Positions 1 through 6,042 of a stretch of DNA of 7,690 bases are shown here, in pieces; within the stretch, counting starts at the first letter, position 1; every line of letters begins with the position of its first letter. The notes beneath the pieces were generated by a model. It searched no databases. It was not told where the DNA came from and saw only the letters and a list, made by a program, of their open reading frames with translations. Origin of the DNA: JBIOJM01 sp044450785. Lineage in GTDB: Bacteria; Planctomycetota; Planctomycetia; Isosphaerales; Isosphaeraceae. The stretch lies in the NCBI GenBank assembly GCA_044450785.1, contig JBIOJM010000423.1:1-7690 (forward strand), read 5' to 3'. Made by a program: the position numbers and the translations under genes.

Positions 1-1059
1 CGCGGCGGGCCGCGGTTTCGGCCGGATCAGGCTCTGGAGCGCCTCGGCCGCGTCGGCTGCCGTCGCGAATCGCTCATGCGGCTTGTGTGCAAGCAGTTTG
101 TCGATGACCCGCACAAAGCTGGAAGGGAGGTCCGGAAGATACTCCGTGATCGGGACGTGCCGCCCGCTGATTCGCTTGCCGAGCCGCTCGATGGGGGTGC
201 TGCCGGGAAAAGGCAGCTTGCCGGTCATCAGATGGTACATCGAGCAGCCGAGGCCGTACAAATCGCTGCGCCCGTCCACTTCCCGTCCGCACGCCTGTTC
301 AGGCGACATGTAGTCGACCGTCCCGACCGCGATCCCGTCGGCGGTCGCGAACGACGACGCTTCGTCTGCCTCCATCAGCACGCCGAGCCCGAGGTCGAGG
401 ATCTTGATCTTGCGGTCGTCGGTCAACAAGATGTTCGAGGGTTTGATGTCGCGGTGAACGATCCCCTGGTCGTGCGCGTGAGCCAGCCCCAGCGCGGACT
501 GGGCGGCATAATCGATCATTTCAGCAGGGGGGATCGGCCGCTTCTTGAGCAGCTCACCCAGGCTGCGGCCGTTCACGTACTCCATGACGATGTACAGGAC
601 CTTGTGGATCTGATCGGCGTCGAAAGCGCGGACGACGTTGGGATGATCGAGCCGCCCGACCAGCTTCATCTCGCGCTGAAACCGGGCCACCACGCGCTCG
701 TTCGATGCGATCTCGGGTGCGATGATCTTGAGCGCGACCACGCGGTCCATCATCGCATGATGCGCCTTGTAAACCCGGCCCATCGAGCCCGAACCGATCC
801 GGTCGAGGATGATGTATCGGCCGACAACCATGCCTTGCGGCCGATTGCTCAAGAACCGCCTGGCCTGAAAGGACGTCAGGATGTTCTCCTGGACCAGGCG
901 CTCGGCAAGCTCGACCGAGTCGAGGGGATAGTCCCCGTGGAGGACCCTGGTCCTGATCTCCGCGAGCTGGCGATCCCCAAGCACGCCGGAACTGCGGATC
1001 ACGGATAGGAGATCGAGTGGAACTCCCTGAGCGGACTTCGGTTTTTCCATGCTCGCCAC
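1..1059 (-). CDS. Ser/Thr protein kinase (Hanks type), C-terminus cut by window edge
   Basis: This is a eukaryotic-type Ser/Thr kinase that phosphorylates target proteins from ATP. Reading the minus strand gives an open frame without stops from the start to position 1 (353 codons in view). Numbering from ATG 1050, an N-terminal helical region (about 1-75) precedes the kinase fold. The Gly loop GSGSMG is at 86-91, the VALK lysine at K108, the alpha-C glutamate probably at E127, the catalytic loop HRDIKPSN at 199-206, the DLG metal motif (a DFG variant) at 219-221 and GTVDYMSPEQ at 243-252. All catalytic residues are present, so it should be active. The start is probably GTG at 1059, because GGAGG (1070-1066) lies 6 nt before it; ATG 1050 is 15 nt away and would be the alternative. 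No transmembrane segment or sensor domain is seen before the cut at codon 353, and anything further C-terminal lies outside the window. The kinase is transcribed divergently from the HAD gene. Its substrate is unknown. Confidence 0.96.
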   Translation of the reverse strand, partial: MASMEKPKSAQGVPLDLLSVIRSSGVLGDRQLAEIRTRVLHGDYPLDSVELAERLVQENILTSFQARRFLSNRPQGMVVGRYIILDRIGSGSMGRVYKAHHAMMDRVVALKIIAPEIASNERVVARFQREMKLVGRLDHPNVVRAFDADQIHKVLYIVMEYVNGRSLGELLKKRPIPPAEMIDYAAQSALGLAHAHDQGIVHRDIKPSNILLTDDRKIKILDLGLGVLMEADEASSFATADGIAVGTVDYMSPEQACGREVDGRSDLYGLGCSMYHLMTGKLPFPGSTPIERLGKRISGRHVPITEYLPDLPSSFVRVIDKLLAHKPHERFATAADAAEALQSLIRPKPRPAA

Positions 1060-1530
1060 GGCGGGCCTCCCCCAACTTGATTTCGACGACGCACGATGGC
1101 GGGCCCCCTCCCGTGCCATTTGCAAAGAGAGAGACCCGGTCGATTCCGGCTCGCCGAAGGGCTCGACACTTGAACTCGCGAGTCCCACCGAGATGGCGAG
1201 GTCCCGATGATCTCCGCCCTACGTCGTGACCTTGACCTTACCAGATCGGAAGGCGACGCTCAATCGACAGCAATGAGAGGATTACATGAAGTAGAAACCC
1301 ATGCATGGATTCGATCGACCGAACTCGACGGCGCCGGATCAACCGCCGCAACGATTACTGGACATCGCGTTGCCGGCGGAATACGATTCGCTCAGGACAC
1401 ACCTCCTTGCACGGCCGGGTGGAGCGCCTGATTCGCCGTGGCCCCGCATGGAATTATATCAGGTATCCTCGCACTGACCGAGCACCGCAAAGGAACAACT
1501 GGACTCCGGATGATCCGGAAGGAGTCATGC
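1060..1530. other. Divergent intergenic region, no gene seen
   Basis: About 470 bases separate the kinase and the HAD gene. Open frames here (for example about 1207-1431) have no ribosome binding site or recognisable protein character. The region must hold promoters for both divergent genes. I could not find a convincing -35/-10 pair. The best weak candidate is an AT-rich TTATAT at 1454-1459 upstream of the HAD gene, with no good -35 partner. One copy of the palindrome CATGCATG lies at 1300-1307. Confidence 0.5.
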
Positions 1531-1536
1531 ATGACT
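1523..1536. promoter_or_regulatory. 14-bp perfect palindrome over the HAD gene start codon
   Basis: AGTCATGCATGACT is its own reverse complement. It covers the end of the AAGGAG ribosome binding site (1519-1524) and the ATG at 1531. A protein binding here, or an RNA hairpin, could block translation initiation. A palindrome of this length is expected roughly once by chance in a few windows of this size, so only its position makes it notable. Confidence 0.3.
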
Positions 1537-2430
1537 GCGCCCTATGATCCCCAGTCGCCCCTCCGTGAATTTGCCAGGTCGTGCGATTTCTTCATCGGGA
1601 TCGACAGCGACGGCTGCGCCTTCGACACCATGGAAGTCAAGCATAAAGAATGCTTTATTCCTAATATTATCAAATACTATCGACTCGCGTCGATCTCCAA
1701 GTATGCCCGCGAGGTCGCGGAGTTTCTCAATCTCTACTCGAAATGGCGCGGGGTGAACCGTTTCCCCGGTCTGGTCTTGACGATGGACCTGCTGGCGGAG
1801 CGACCGGAAGTGATCCGCCGGCGCCCGCGTTTGCCCGCGCTCAACGGACTGCGCGGCTGGATCGAGCGCGAGAGCAAGCTTTCGAACCCGGCGCTCGGGG
1901 CCGAGGCGGCGGCGACCGGCGACCCCGACCTGGCGCTGGCCCTGGAATGGAGCAAGGCGGTCAACCGTTCGATCGCCGAAGTCGTCGCGGAGGTGCCTCC
2001 CTTCCCGTTCGTTCGGGAATCACTCGAGAGCATGAAGGGCAAAGCCGACGTCATGGTCGTCTCGGGCACACCCGTTGAAGCCCTCGAACGGGAATGGGAC
2101 GAGCACGGGATCCGCCGTTATGTTGCGTTCCTGGCCGGCCAGGAGTGTGGCAGCAAGCAAGAGCACCTCGCCCTGGCCGCCGTCGGCCGCTACGATCCGG
2201 ACAGGATCTTGATGGTCGGCGACGCCCCGGGCGACTGGAACGCCGCGCAGGCCAACGGAGTGCTCTTCTATCCGATCGACCCGGGGTGTGAGGATGAGTC
2301 GTGGCAGCGGTTCTTCGAGGAGGCCCTGCCGCGTTTCTTCACCGGGACCTACGCCGGCGACTACATGGACGCACAACTTGCCCGCTTCGCGACCCTCCTC
2401 CCCGAGCGGCCAACCTGGCGGTATAGTTGA
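1531..2430 (+). CDS. HAD-superfamily phosphatase-like hydrolase
   Basis: This is a 299-aa haloacid dehalogenase superfamily protein, probably a cytoplasmic phosphatase acting on a small phosphorylated metabolite; the substrate cannot be read from the sequence. Motif I is IDSDGCAFDTM, with the likely nucleophile D25 and acid/base D27. Motif II is the VVSGT segment with S178 and T180. K209 in GSKQEH fits the motif III lysine. Motif IV is MVGDAPGD, with D231 and D235. The long insert between motifs I and II (about 33-170) is helical and would form the cap domain, as in beta-phosphoglucomutase-like HADs, though here it is larger. The start at 1531 is chosen because AAGGAG (1519-1524) sits 6 nt upstream; the frame is open to 1438, and ATG 1510 is an alternative that lacks as good a site. 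There is no signal peptide or membrane segment. It is the first of three plus-strand genes, but a gap of about 220 bp to the next suggests separate transcription. The family call is firm; the exact reaction is unknown. Confidence 0.92.
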   Translation: MTAPYDPQSPLREFARSCDFFIGIDSDGCAFDTMEVKHKECFIPNIIKYYRLASISKYAREVAEFLNLYSKWRGVNRFPGLVLTMDLLAERPEVIRRRPRLPALNGLRGWIERESKLSNPALGAEAAATGDPDLALALEWSKAVNRSIAEVVAEVPPFPFVRESLESMKGKADVMVVSGTPVEALEREWDEHGIRRYVAFLAGQECGSKQEHLALAAVGRYDPDRILMVGDAPGDWNAAQANGVLFYPIDPGCEDESWQRFFEEALPRFFTGTYAGDYMDAQLARFATLLPERPTWRYS

Positions 2431-2453
2431 ATGCGACTCAAGTCCAGCGAGCT

Positions 2454-2510
2454 GGCCGGTTCGCCTCTGGAAAAGCCCGGCTAACGGACCCATTGCATGC
2501 CGAACCGGCC
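2454..2510 (+). terminator. Inverted repeat after the HAD gene, possible terminator
   Basis: The 10-bp arms GGCCGGTTCG (2454-2463) and CGAACCGGCC (2501-2510) are perfectly complementary around a 37-nt loop, 23 bp after the HAD stop codon. A weak pyrimidine stretch (TCTCTT) follows. A 12-bp palindrome CCGGCGCGCCGG (2524-2535) lies just beyond. The long loop and lack of a U run make an intrinsic terminator uncertain; a protein-binding site is the alternative. Confidence 0.3.
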
Positions 2511-2651
2511 TCTCTTAAGATGGCCGGCGCGCCGGTTGAATCTTCAGCGTTCCACGTGGTGGCTTGAGGCGAGGTGTCGTCCCGCGGAAGTCGCCTCATA
2601 TCCGGAGAGGGCACGGCTGAAGTGCGCCGGCGAACCGGGGGGAGGCTCACG

Positions 2652-3623
2652 ATGGCGAAGAAGAAAACGAAGAAGAAGAGCGTCTCGAAGGCGGCCGCGG
2701 CCGCGGCCGCGCCCGAGGCCGAATTCGTGCCGGTCAAGCGACGCTGCGGGGCCATGCAGGTGCATTATAGGCTACTTGAGACCTACGACGATTTCCGCCA
2801 GAAGCTCGTCGACCTCGAGCGCGCCACCTCGCAGCGGCTCCGCACCGGCATGGCCAGTCGCGCCGGTGGAGTCACCACGATCCCGGTCGTCGTGCATGTG
2901 GTCTTCAACACCAGCGTCCAGAACATCTCGACCGCGCAGGTCAACAGCCAGATCACCGCGCTGAATCGCGACTATCGGTCCACGAACGCCGACAAGTCGA
3001 GCGTACCCGCGGTCTGGAAGGGGCTGGTGACGGACGCGAACATCAAATTCGTCCTGGCGACGACCGACCCCTCGGGGAACCCGACGAACGGGATCACGCG
3101 GACCAACACCACGCGAACCTCATTCAGCGATGACGACTCGGTCAAGTCGGCGGCCACTGGAGGGGCCGACGCCTGGCCGGCGGCCAACTACCTGAACCTC
3201 TGGGTCTGCCCCCTGGGCGGCGGCCTGCTCGGCTACGCGCAGTTCCCGGGCGGCCCACCCGCGACCGACGGCGTGGTGATCCTCTACACCGGCTTCGGAA
3301 CCCAAGGGACGGCCACCGCCCCGTTCAACCTCGGCCGCACCGCCACCCACGAGGTCGGTCACTGGCTGAACCTCCACCACATCTGGGGCGACCGTCAGGA
3401 CTGCACCGGCGACGACTTCGTCGCCGACACCCCCAACGCCCAGCTCCCGAACTTCGGCAAGCCGACGTTCCCGCACGTCTCGTGCGGCAATGGCCCGAAC
3501 GGCGACATGTTCATGAACTACATGGACTACGTCGATGACGACTCGATGGTCATGTTCACCTCCGGGCAGGTCGCCCGCATGAGCGCGGCGCTCGACAGCG
3601 CACGCAGCTCGATCGGGACCTGA
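2652..3623 (+). CDS. M43 pappalysin/cytophagalysin-like zinc metalloprotease
   Basis: This 323-aa protein is predicted to hydrolyse peptide bonds using a bound zinc. The metzincin site HEVGHWLNLHH is at 233-243: H233 and H237 bind zinc, E234 is the catalytic base, and H243 is the third ligand. The usual Gly of HExxHxxGxxH is Asn here, which also occurs in M43 proteins. The Met-turn follows in MFMNYMDY (286-293). The IPVVVHVVFN segment (77-86) and the Q-rich helix starting ISTAQVNSQI are typical of the start of M43 catalytic domains. The N-terminus is odd: MAKKKTKKKS followed by a run of seven Ala (14-20), with no hydrophobic signal peptide, although the family is normally secreted. ATG 2652 is chosen because GGAGG (2641-2645) lies 6 nt before it; an in-frame upstream extension to 2574 has no such site. 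The next gene follows after 82 bp and could be co-transcribed. The protease assignment is strong; its target and cell location are unknown. Confidence 0.94.
   Translation: MAKKKTKKKSVSKAAAAAAAPEAEFVPVKRRCGAMQVHYRLLETYDDFRQKLVDLERATSQRLRTGMASRAGGVTTIPVVVHVVFNTSVQNISTAQVNSQITALNRDYRSTNADKSSVPAVWKGLVTDANIKFVLATTDPSGNPTNGITRTNTTRTSFSDDDSVKSAATGGADAWPAANYLNLWVCPLGGGLLGYAQFPGGPPATDGVVILYTGFGTQGTATAPFNLGRTATHEVGHWLNLHHIWGDRQDCTGDDFVADTPNAQLPNFGKPTFPHVSCGNGPNGDMFMNYMDYVDDDSMVMFTSGQVARMSAALDSARSSIGT
2691..2710 (+). repeat. GCGGCC hexamer repeat encoding poly-Ala
   Basis: Three and a third perfect copies of GCGGCC sit inside the protease gene and encode the Ala run at residues 14-20. Just upstream, AAG-rich codons encode the Lys-rich segment. 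Such a repeat can change length by slippage, so the leader length may vary among strains. Confidence 0.7.
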
Positions 3624-3639
3624 GGGACGGATACAATGG

Positions 3640-3685
3640 CGTCGGAGAGGCACCCGGTTCGCAATGCCCCGGGTGTCGTCCGACG
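3640..3685 (+). promoter_or_regulatory. Two-stage hairpin between protease and small-protein genes
   Basis: The outer stem CGTCGG (3640-3645) pairs with CCGACG (3680-3685). The inner stem CACCCGG (3651-3657) pairs with CCGGGTG (3669-3675) around an 11-nt loop, with a small internal loop between stems. It begins 16 nt after the protease stop codon and ends 9 nt before the next ribosome binding site. There is no U tract, so it is more likely an RNA processing, stability or attenuation element than an intrinsic terminator. Its function is inferred. Confidence 0.4.
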
Positions 3686-3705
3686 GATCACTTTGGAGGC
3701 CCACC

Positions 3706-4023
3706 ATGAGCGACACCCCGAAAGTCGGCGACATGCTCGGCCATTGGGTCCACTCGCACGAGGAAGACATCGGCGACCACAAGGTCTTCCGGCTCGTGAG
3801 CTACGGGTTCCCCCCCTCGCGGGGACGGTCGTGGTTCAATCTGAAGCCCGGGGGCGAGCTGGTCGAGGGCGGACCTGGCCCGACCGACCGCTCGACGTCC
3901 TCGACCGGGCACTGGGACCTGGCGGGCGAGACGCTCAGCTTCCGCGCGGCGAAGGGGGCCAGCCCCACGCGGACGATGACCGTGGCAACGGTCGAGCCCG
4001 ACAAGCTTGTGGTAAAGATGTAG
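3706..4023 (+). CDS. Small lipocalin-like hypothetical protein
   Basis: This is a 105-aa soluble protein with no signal peptide or membrane segment. It begins MSDTPKVGDMLGHWVHSHEE, where G12-x-W14 resembles the first-strand GxW of lipocalin-type barrels, and has a second similar unit, GHWDLAGETLSF, at 68-79. Alternating hydrophobic residues in TMTVATVEPDKLVV (90-103) suggest further beta strands. The middle contains FPPSRGR (35-41) and GGPGPTDR (55-62), which look like a conserved core of a family of small bacterial proteins with no assigned role. The size is short for a full lipocalin (about 150 aa or more). The start is supported by GGAGG (3695-3699) 6 nt before ATG; an upstream in-frame ATG at 3664 lacks a good site. 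It follows the protease gene by 82 bp and may work with it, for example as an inhibitor or ligand-binding partner, but nothing in the sequence proves this. The gene is real; the fold is a tentative call. Confidence 0.85.
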   Translation: MSDTPKVGDMLGHWVHSHEEDIGDHKVFRLVSYGFPPSRGRSWFNLKPGGELVEGGPGPTDRSTSSTGHWDLAGETLSFRAAKGASPTRTMTVATVEPDKLVVKM

Positions 4024-4056
4024 CGGGTCGCGGCGGAACGGAAGGACATGCATGGC

Positions 4057-4485
4057 GTGCGCCGTGAACCGTGTCAGGTGTTGATCTTCAGTGGGTGCAA
4101 CTCCCACCCGGCAACTGGGTCGCTCCAGCCGGTAGCTATCGGAGCGGCGGTGGAGGTAACGAAACCGTCGGAGCCTTCGAGACAAACGGGTCGCTTTAGG
4201 CGACTCGGCGAGCCGACAGGCCGTAATCACCAGTGAACGTTGAGCAGGCCTCGAAAAGTCCAATGTGGTCGCCGACCTTGCGCAATGATGGGGAAGGCCG
4301 CCGCCGCTGGGTACAGGGAAGGCTGGAATAGTCCGTCCCACGAGCGATCAAGGCCCAGCGGGCCACCGGGGTATTGACGACGGCATGTCGGTAAACGGAG
4401 ACCGAACGCAACACGGGAAGCCCATGCGGTGAGGGGGCGTGACCCTCAACCAGACGCCCGTGAGGGACAGGCTGGGCCGCTTGGG
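4057..4485 (+). ncRNA. Group II intron ribozyme, 5' domains
   Basis: This is the structured RNA portion of the intron before the ORF, corresponding to domain I and following domains. Visible local stems include GTGGG/CCCAC (4091-4095 with 4103-4107), GTCGC/GCGAC around a 5-nt loop (4190-4204) and TCGG/CCGA around a 4-nt loop (4205-4216). The stretch ACACGGGAAGCCC near 4412-4424 resembles the segment that commonly precedes the ORF in bacterial introns of this kind. I did not fold the whole RNA, so exon-binding sites are not assigned. Without domain V it should be catalytically dead. Confidence 0.7.
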
Positions 4486-4614
4486 GTGACGGAGAGGTCC
4501 GTAGTACCTGCGAAGCCGGATAACGCCGGCAGAGGGAAGGGGCCTTGGTTCAAGGTCAGCGTCATACGTGACGGACATCCGGGAGATTGGCGTGAGCCTA
4601 TTACCTCCGATTAA
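4486..4614 (+). pseudogene. Probable out-of-frame N-terminus of the intron maturase
   Basis: From GTG 4486 the plus strand encodes MTERSVVPAKPDNAGRGKG followed by PWFKVSVIRD, then runs to a stop at 4612-4614. From memory of the family, a leader with this character (VVPAKPGNAGGGKGP-FK) normally continues directly into the RT domain. Here the RT continues in the frame one base over (GTG 4568). This suggests one inserted base, or two deleted, near 4570-4595. Alternatively the leader is a coincidental frame and translation starts at 4568. An alignment with intact homologues would decide it. Confidence 0.45.
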
Positions 4615-5515
4615 GGTTGGGAAGTTACAGACGGCGTTGCACACCAAAGCGAAGAACTCGCCCGACTACCGGTTCTACGCGCTGTACGACAAGCTGTACC
4701 GCCGAGACGTCCTGGAGTGGGCCTTCATCCGCTGCCTTAGAAATGGCGGCGCACCGGGGGTCGACGGCCAGAGCTTTGCGGACATCGAGACGTATGGAGA
4801 AGAACGGTGGCTGGACAAACTGACGGAAGAACTCCGGAACGAGACGTATCGTCCCCGACCGGTCCGACGCGTGTTCATACCGAAAGGTGATGGCAAGCTC
4901 AGGCCGCTCGGAATTCCTTGCATAAAAGATCGCGTGGTTCAGATGGCTGCGGTGCTGGTCTTGGAGCCGATCTTCGAGGCCGATCTGGAGCCGGAACAAC
5001 ACGCCTACCGCCCGGAGCGTAGCGCCCTGGACGCCGTTCGCCAAGTGGACCGGCTGCTCAGGACGGGGTACACCGAGGTGGTGGACGCTGACTTGTCTGG
5101 ATACTTTGATGGCATTCCCCATGCGGAGTTGATGAAATCGGTGGCCCGTCGGATCAGCGACGGCCGCGTGCTGCGGCTGTTGAAGATGTGGCTGGAAACG
5201 CCGGTGGAAGAGACCGACGCCAAAGGGAACCGCCATCGAACGACCCGGAACAAGGACCAGGGGATCGGAACACCGCAAGGGGCTCCGATCTCACCATTGT
5301 TGTCCAACATCTACATGCGGCGATTTGTGAAGGGATGGAAGACGGGGGGGCACGAGAAGCGTCTGTCCGCGCGAATCGTCAACTACGCAGACGACTTCGT
5401 CATCTGCTGTCGCGGCACGGCTGAGGAAGCCATGACCGTGATGCGGAAGATGATGTCCAAGCTGAAGCTGACGGTGAACGAGAAGAAAACATTCCCCAAG
5501 ACGCCGCGAATTTGA
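4568..5515 (+). CDS. ltrA: Group II intron reverse transcriptase/maturase, C-terminally truncated
   Basis: This is the intron-encoded protein that in intact introns binds intron RNA, aids splicing and copies it into DNA. Only the polymerase fingers and palm remain (315 aa, against about 420-500 in the family). RT blocks are seen in order: GAPGVDG (61-67), RRVFIPKGDGKLRPLGIP (100-117), HAYRPERSALDAV (145-157), DADLSGYFD with catalytic D175 (173-181), GTPQGAPISPLLSN (234-247) and YADD (273-276). Homology ends after LTVNEKKT (301-308). The last seven residues FPKTPRI and the stop come from unrelated downstream DNA. Domain X, DNA-binding and endonuclease regions are absent. The annotated start GTG 4568 may not be the ancestral one: a second frame from GTG 4486 encodes TERSVVPAKP...KGPWFK, which looks like the usual N-terminus of such proteins. 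A frameshift near 4570-4595 would separate the two. The protein is probably non-functional. Confidence 0.9.
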   Translation: MTDIREIGVSLLPPIKVGKLQTALHTKAKNSPDYRFYALYDKLYRRDVLEWAFIRCLRNGGAPGVDGQSFADIETYGEERWLDKLTEELRNETYRPRPVRRVFIPKGDGKLRPLGIPCIKDRVVQMAAVLVLEPIFEADLEPEQHAYRPERSALDAVRQVDRLLRTGYTEVVDADLSGYFDGIPHAELMKSVARRISDGRVLRLLKMWLETPVEETDAKGNRHRTTRNKDQGIGTPQGAPISPLLSNIYMRRFVKGWKTGGHEKRLSARIVNYADDFVICCRGTAEEAMTVMRKMMSKLKLTVNEKKTFPKTPRI

Positions 5516-5599
5516 ACCGCGATCCCCGTCGTGAAAAACACGAGAAAACACGCGAAAAAAGTCCGCCGGCCTAATGGCTGAGGGTTTCTTGTCCCATCA

Positions 5600-5626
5600 A
5601 GTCGGGGCGACTGGATTTGAACCGAC
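5600..5626 (-). other. 3' fragment of a tRNA-Pro-like gene, possible att site
   Basis: Read on the minus strand, this is GGTTCAAATCCAGTCGCCCC followed by GACT. That is a T loop (TTCAAAT), the 3' half of the T stem and a 3' acceptor strand CGCCCCG. The acceptor would pair with CGGGGCG, and a 5' C1 is characteristic of bacterial tRNA-Pro. No 5' half is present, and the 5' side of the T stem (GTCGG) no longer pairs properly with CCAGT. A 3' tRNA piece of this kind is what tyrosine-recombinase elements leave at an attachment site. The identity as Pro is from memory of the family; the fragment itself is clear. Confidence 0.55.
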
Positions 5627-5646
5627 GCCGAAAACCGAGTCCAACG

Positions 5647-5674
5647 AAAAACCCCCGGCTGGCACGACCGAGGG
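5647..5674 (-). terminator. Intrinsic terminator on the minus strand
   Basis: On the minus strand the stem CCCTCGG (5674-5668) pairs with CCGGGGG (5658-5652) over a 9-nt loop, all seven pairs forming with one G-U, and is followed directly by TTTTT (5651-5647). This is a textbook Rho-independent terminator. It would stop transcripts arriving from the right, such as read-through from the packaging genes or from a lost gene of the junction region. There is no U run on the plus side. Confidence 0.7.
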
Positions 5675-5837
5675 CCACTCCTCCACGCGGTTTTGTGCCT
5701 CTCGCTCGGAAGGCCGTTCCGGCATCGCCCACGGATCACCGGGGACAGGGTTTGCACGCTTGATCCGACATCGGCCACTGCCCGCGGCAGCCCATCACCC
5801 ATGATCAAGCCTGTACCGGCCTCTATTCGGGCGCGAG

Positions 5838-5869
5838 TTGGGAACAAATTGGGAACAGTATTGGCAACG
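5838..5869 (+). repeat. Three phased short direct repeats
   Basis: TTGGGAACA occurs at 5838-5846 and 5849-5857, and a variant TTGGCAACG at 5861-5869. The spacing of 11 and 12 bp is about one helical turn, so a protein could bind all three on one face. Near tRNA-type att sites, such repeats are reminiscent of integrase arm or excisionase sites. They lie 90 bp from the tRNA-Leu. The function is inferred. Confidence 0.4.
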
Positions 5870-5958
5870 TCAGCCCCATGCGGCCACAATGCAAAAACAC
5901 CAAGGTGGCGACGTGCGAGCCTTGGATTCGCAGACTTTAAGCACCACCGCAACCTGTT

Positions 5959-6042
5959 TCCAATGCGACGGCGATGGCAGACGTACCGGACTCAAAATCC
6001 GGTCCTCGCAAGCGGGTGTGGGTTCAAGTCCCACCTTCGGAA
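5959..6042 (+). tRNA. tRNA-Leu (anticodon CAA), possibly degenerate or chimeric
   Basis: This has the layout of a class II tRNA reading UUG. The acceptor 5' strand TCCAATG (5959-5965) faces CTTCGGA (6035-6041), with 5 of 7 pairs (A-C and T-T mismatches). The D stem ACG/CGT is at 5968-5970 and 5982-5984, with GG in its loop. The anticodon stem CCGGA/TCCGG encloses the loop CTCAAAA (5991-5997), with anticodon CAA at 5993-5995. A long variable arm (6003-6017) has one weak pair. The T arm GTGGG-TTCAAGT-CCCAC (6018-6034) is perfect, and A6042 is the discriminator. CCA is not encoded. The 3' two-thirds are well formed and the 5' acceptor strand is poor, as expected if an element insertion replaced the 5' part, or if the gene is decaying. 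The packaging-module ORF on the other strand stops at 6043, directly next to its 3' end. Confidence 0.75.

Larger units (their letters stand above)
4057..5491 (+). mobile_element. Group II intron, 3'-truncated
   Basis: This is a retrotransposing self-splicing intron remnant. The 5' end is placed at GTGCG (4057-4061), the canonical group II start, 33 nt after the stop codon of the small protein gene. The next 500 bases are non-coding and rich in short hairpins, as expected for the ribozyme domains before the ORF, and a maturase ORF follows in the position of domain IV. The right end is lost: recognisable maturase sequence stops near 5491 and no domain V hairpin (the conserved GAGCCG...CGGUUC type of stem) or domain VI can be found downstream. 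It cannot splice or move by itself. It lies between genes and so interrupts none, as is common for introns placed downstream of genes. The 5' boundary is a motif call and could be off by a few bases. Confidence 0.85.
5492..5958. other. Gene-poor junction between intron remnant and tRNA-Leu
   Basis: I see no protein gene here on either strand. Long open frames (minus strand 5383-5952, plus strand 5693-6070) have no domain character, and part of their protein, such as GATGFEPT, is the familiar false translation of antisense tRNA DNA. The segment holds A-rich short repeats just after the intron break (about 5533-5560), a tRNA-Pro 3' fragment (5600-5626), a minus-strand terminator (5647-5674) and phased TTGGGAACA repeats (5838-5869). 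The content fits the scar of one or more tRNA-targeting elements whose integrase has been lost. Confidence 0.5.

Noticed and set aside
76..1008. 310-aa open frame on the plus strand
   Set aside because: It is the antisense shadow of the kinase, whose minus-strand frame carries all kinase motifs.
1207..1547. Small plus-strand frames in the kinase-HAD intergenic region
   Set aside because: They have no ribosome binding site, and their protein sequences look like random GC-rich translation.
5383..5952. 189-aa minus-strand open frame overlapping the RT end and junction
   Set aside because: It crosses the antisense of the RT gene, the tRNA-Pro fragment and the terminator, and has no domain character or ribosome binding site.
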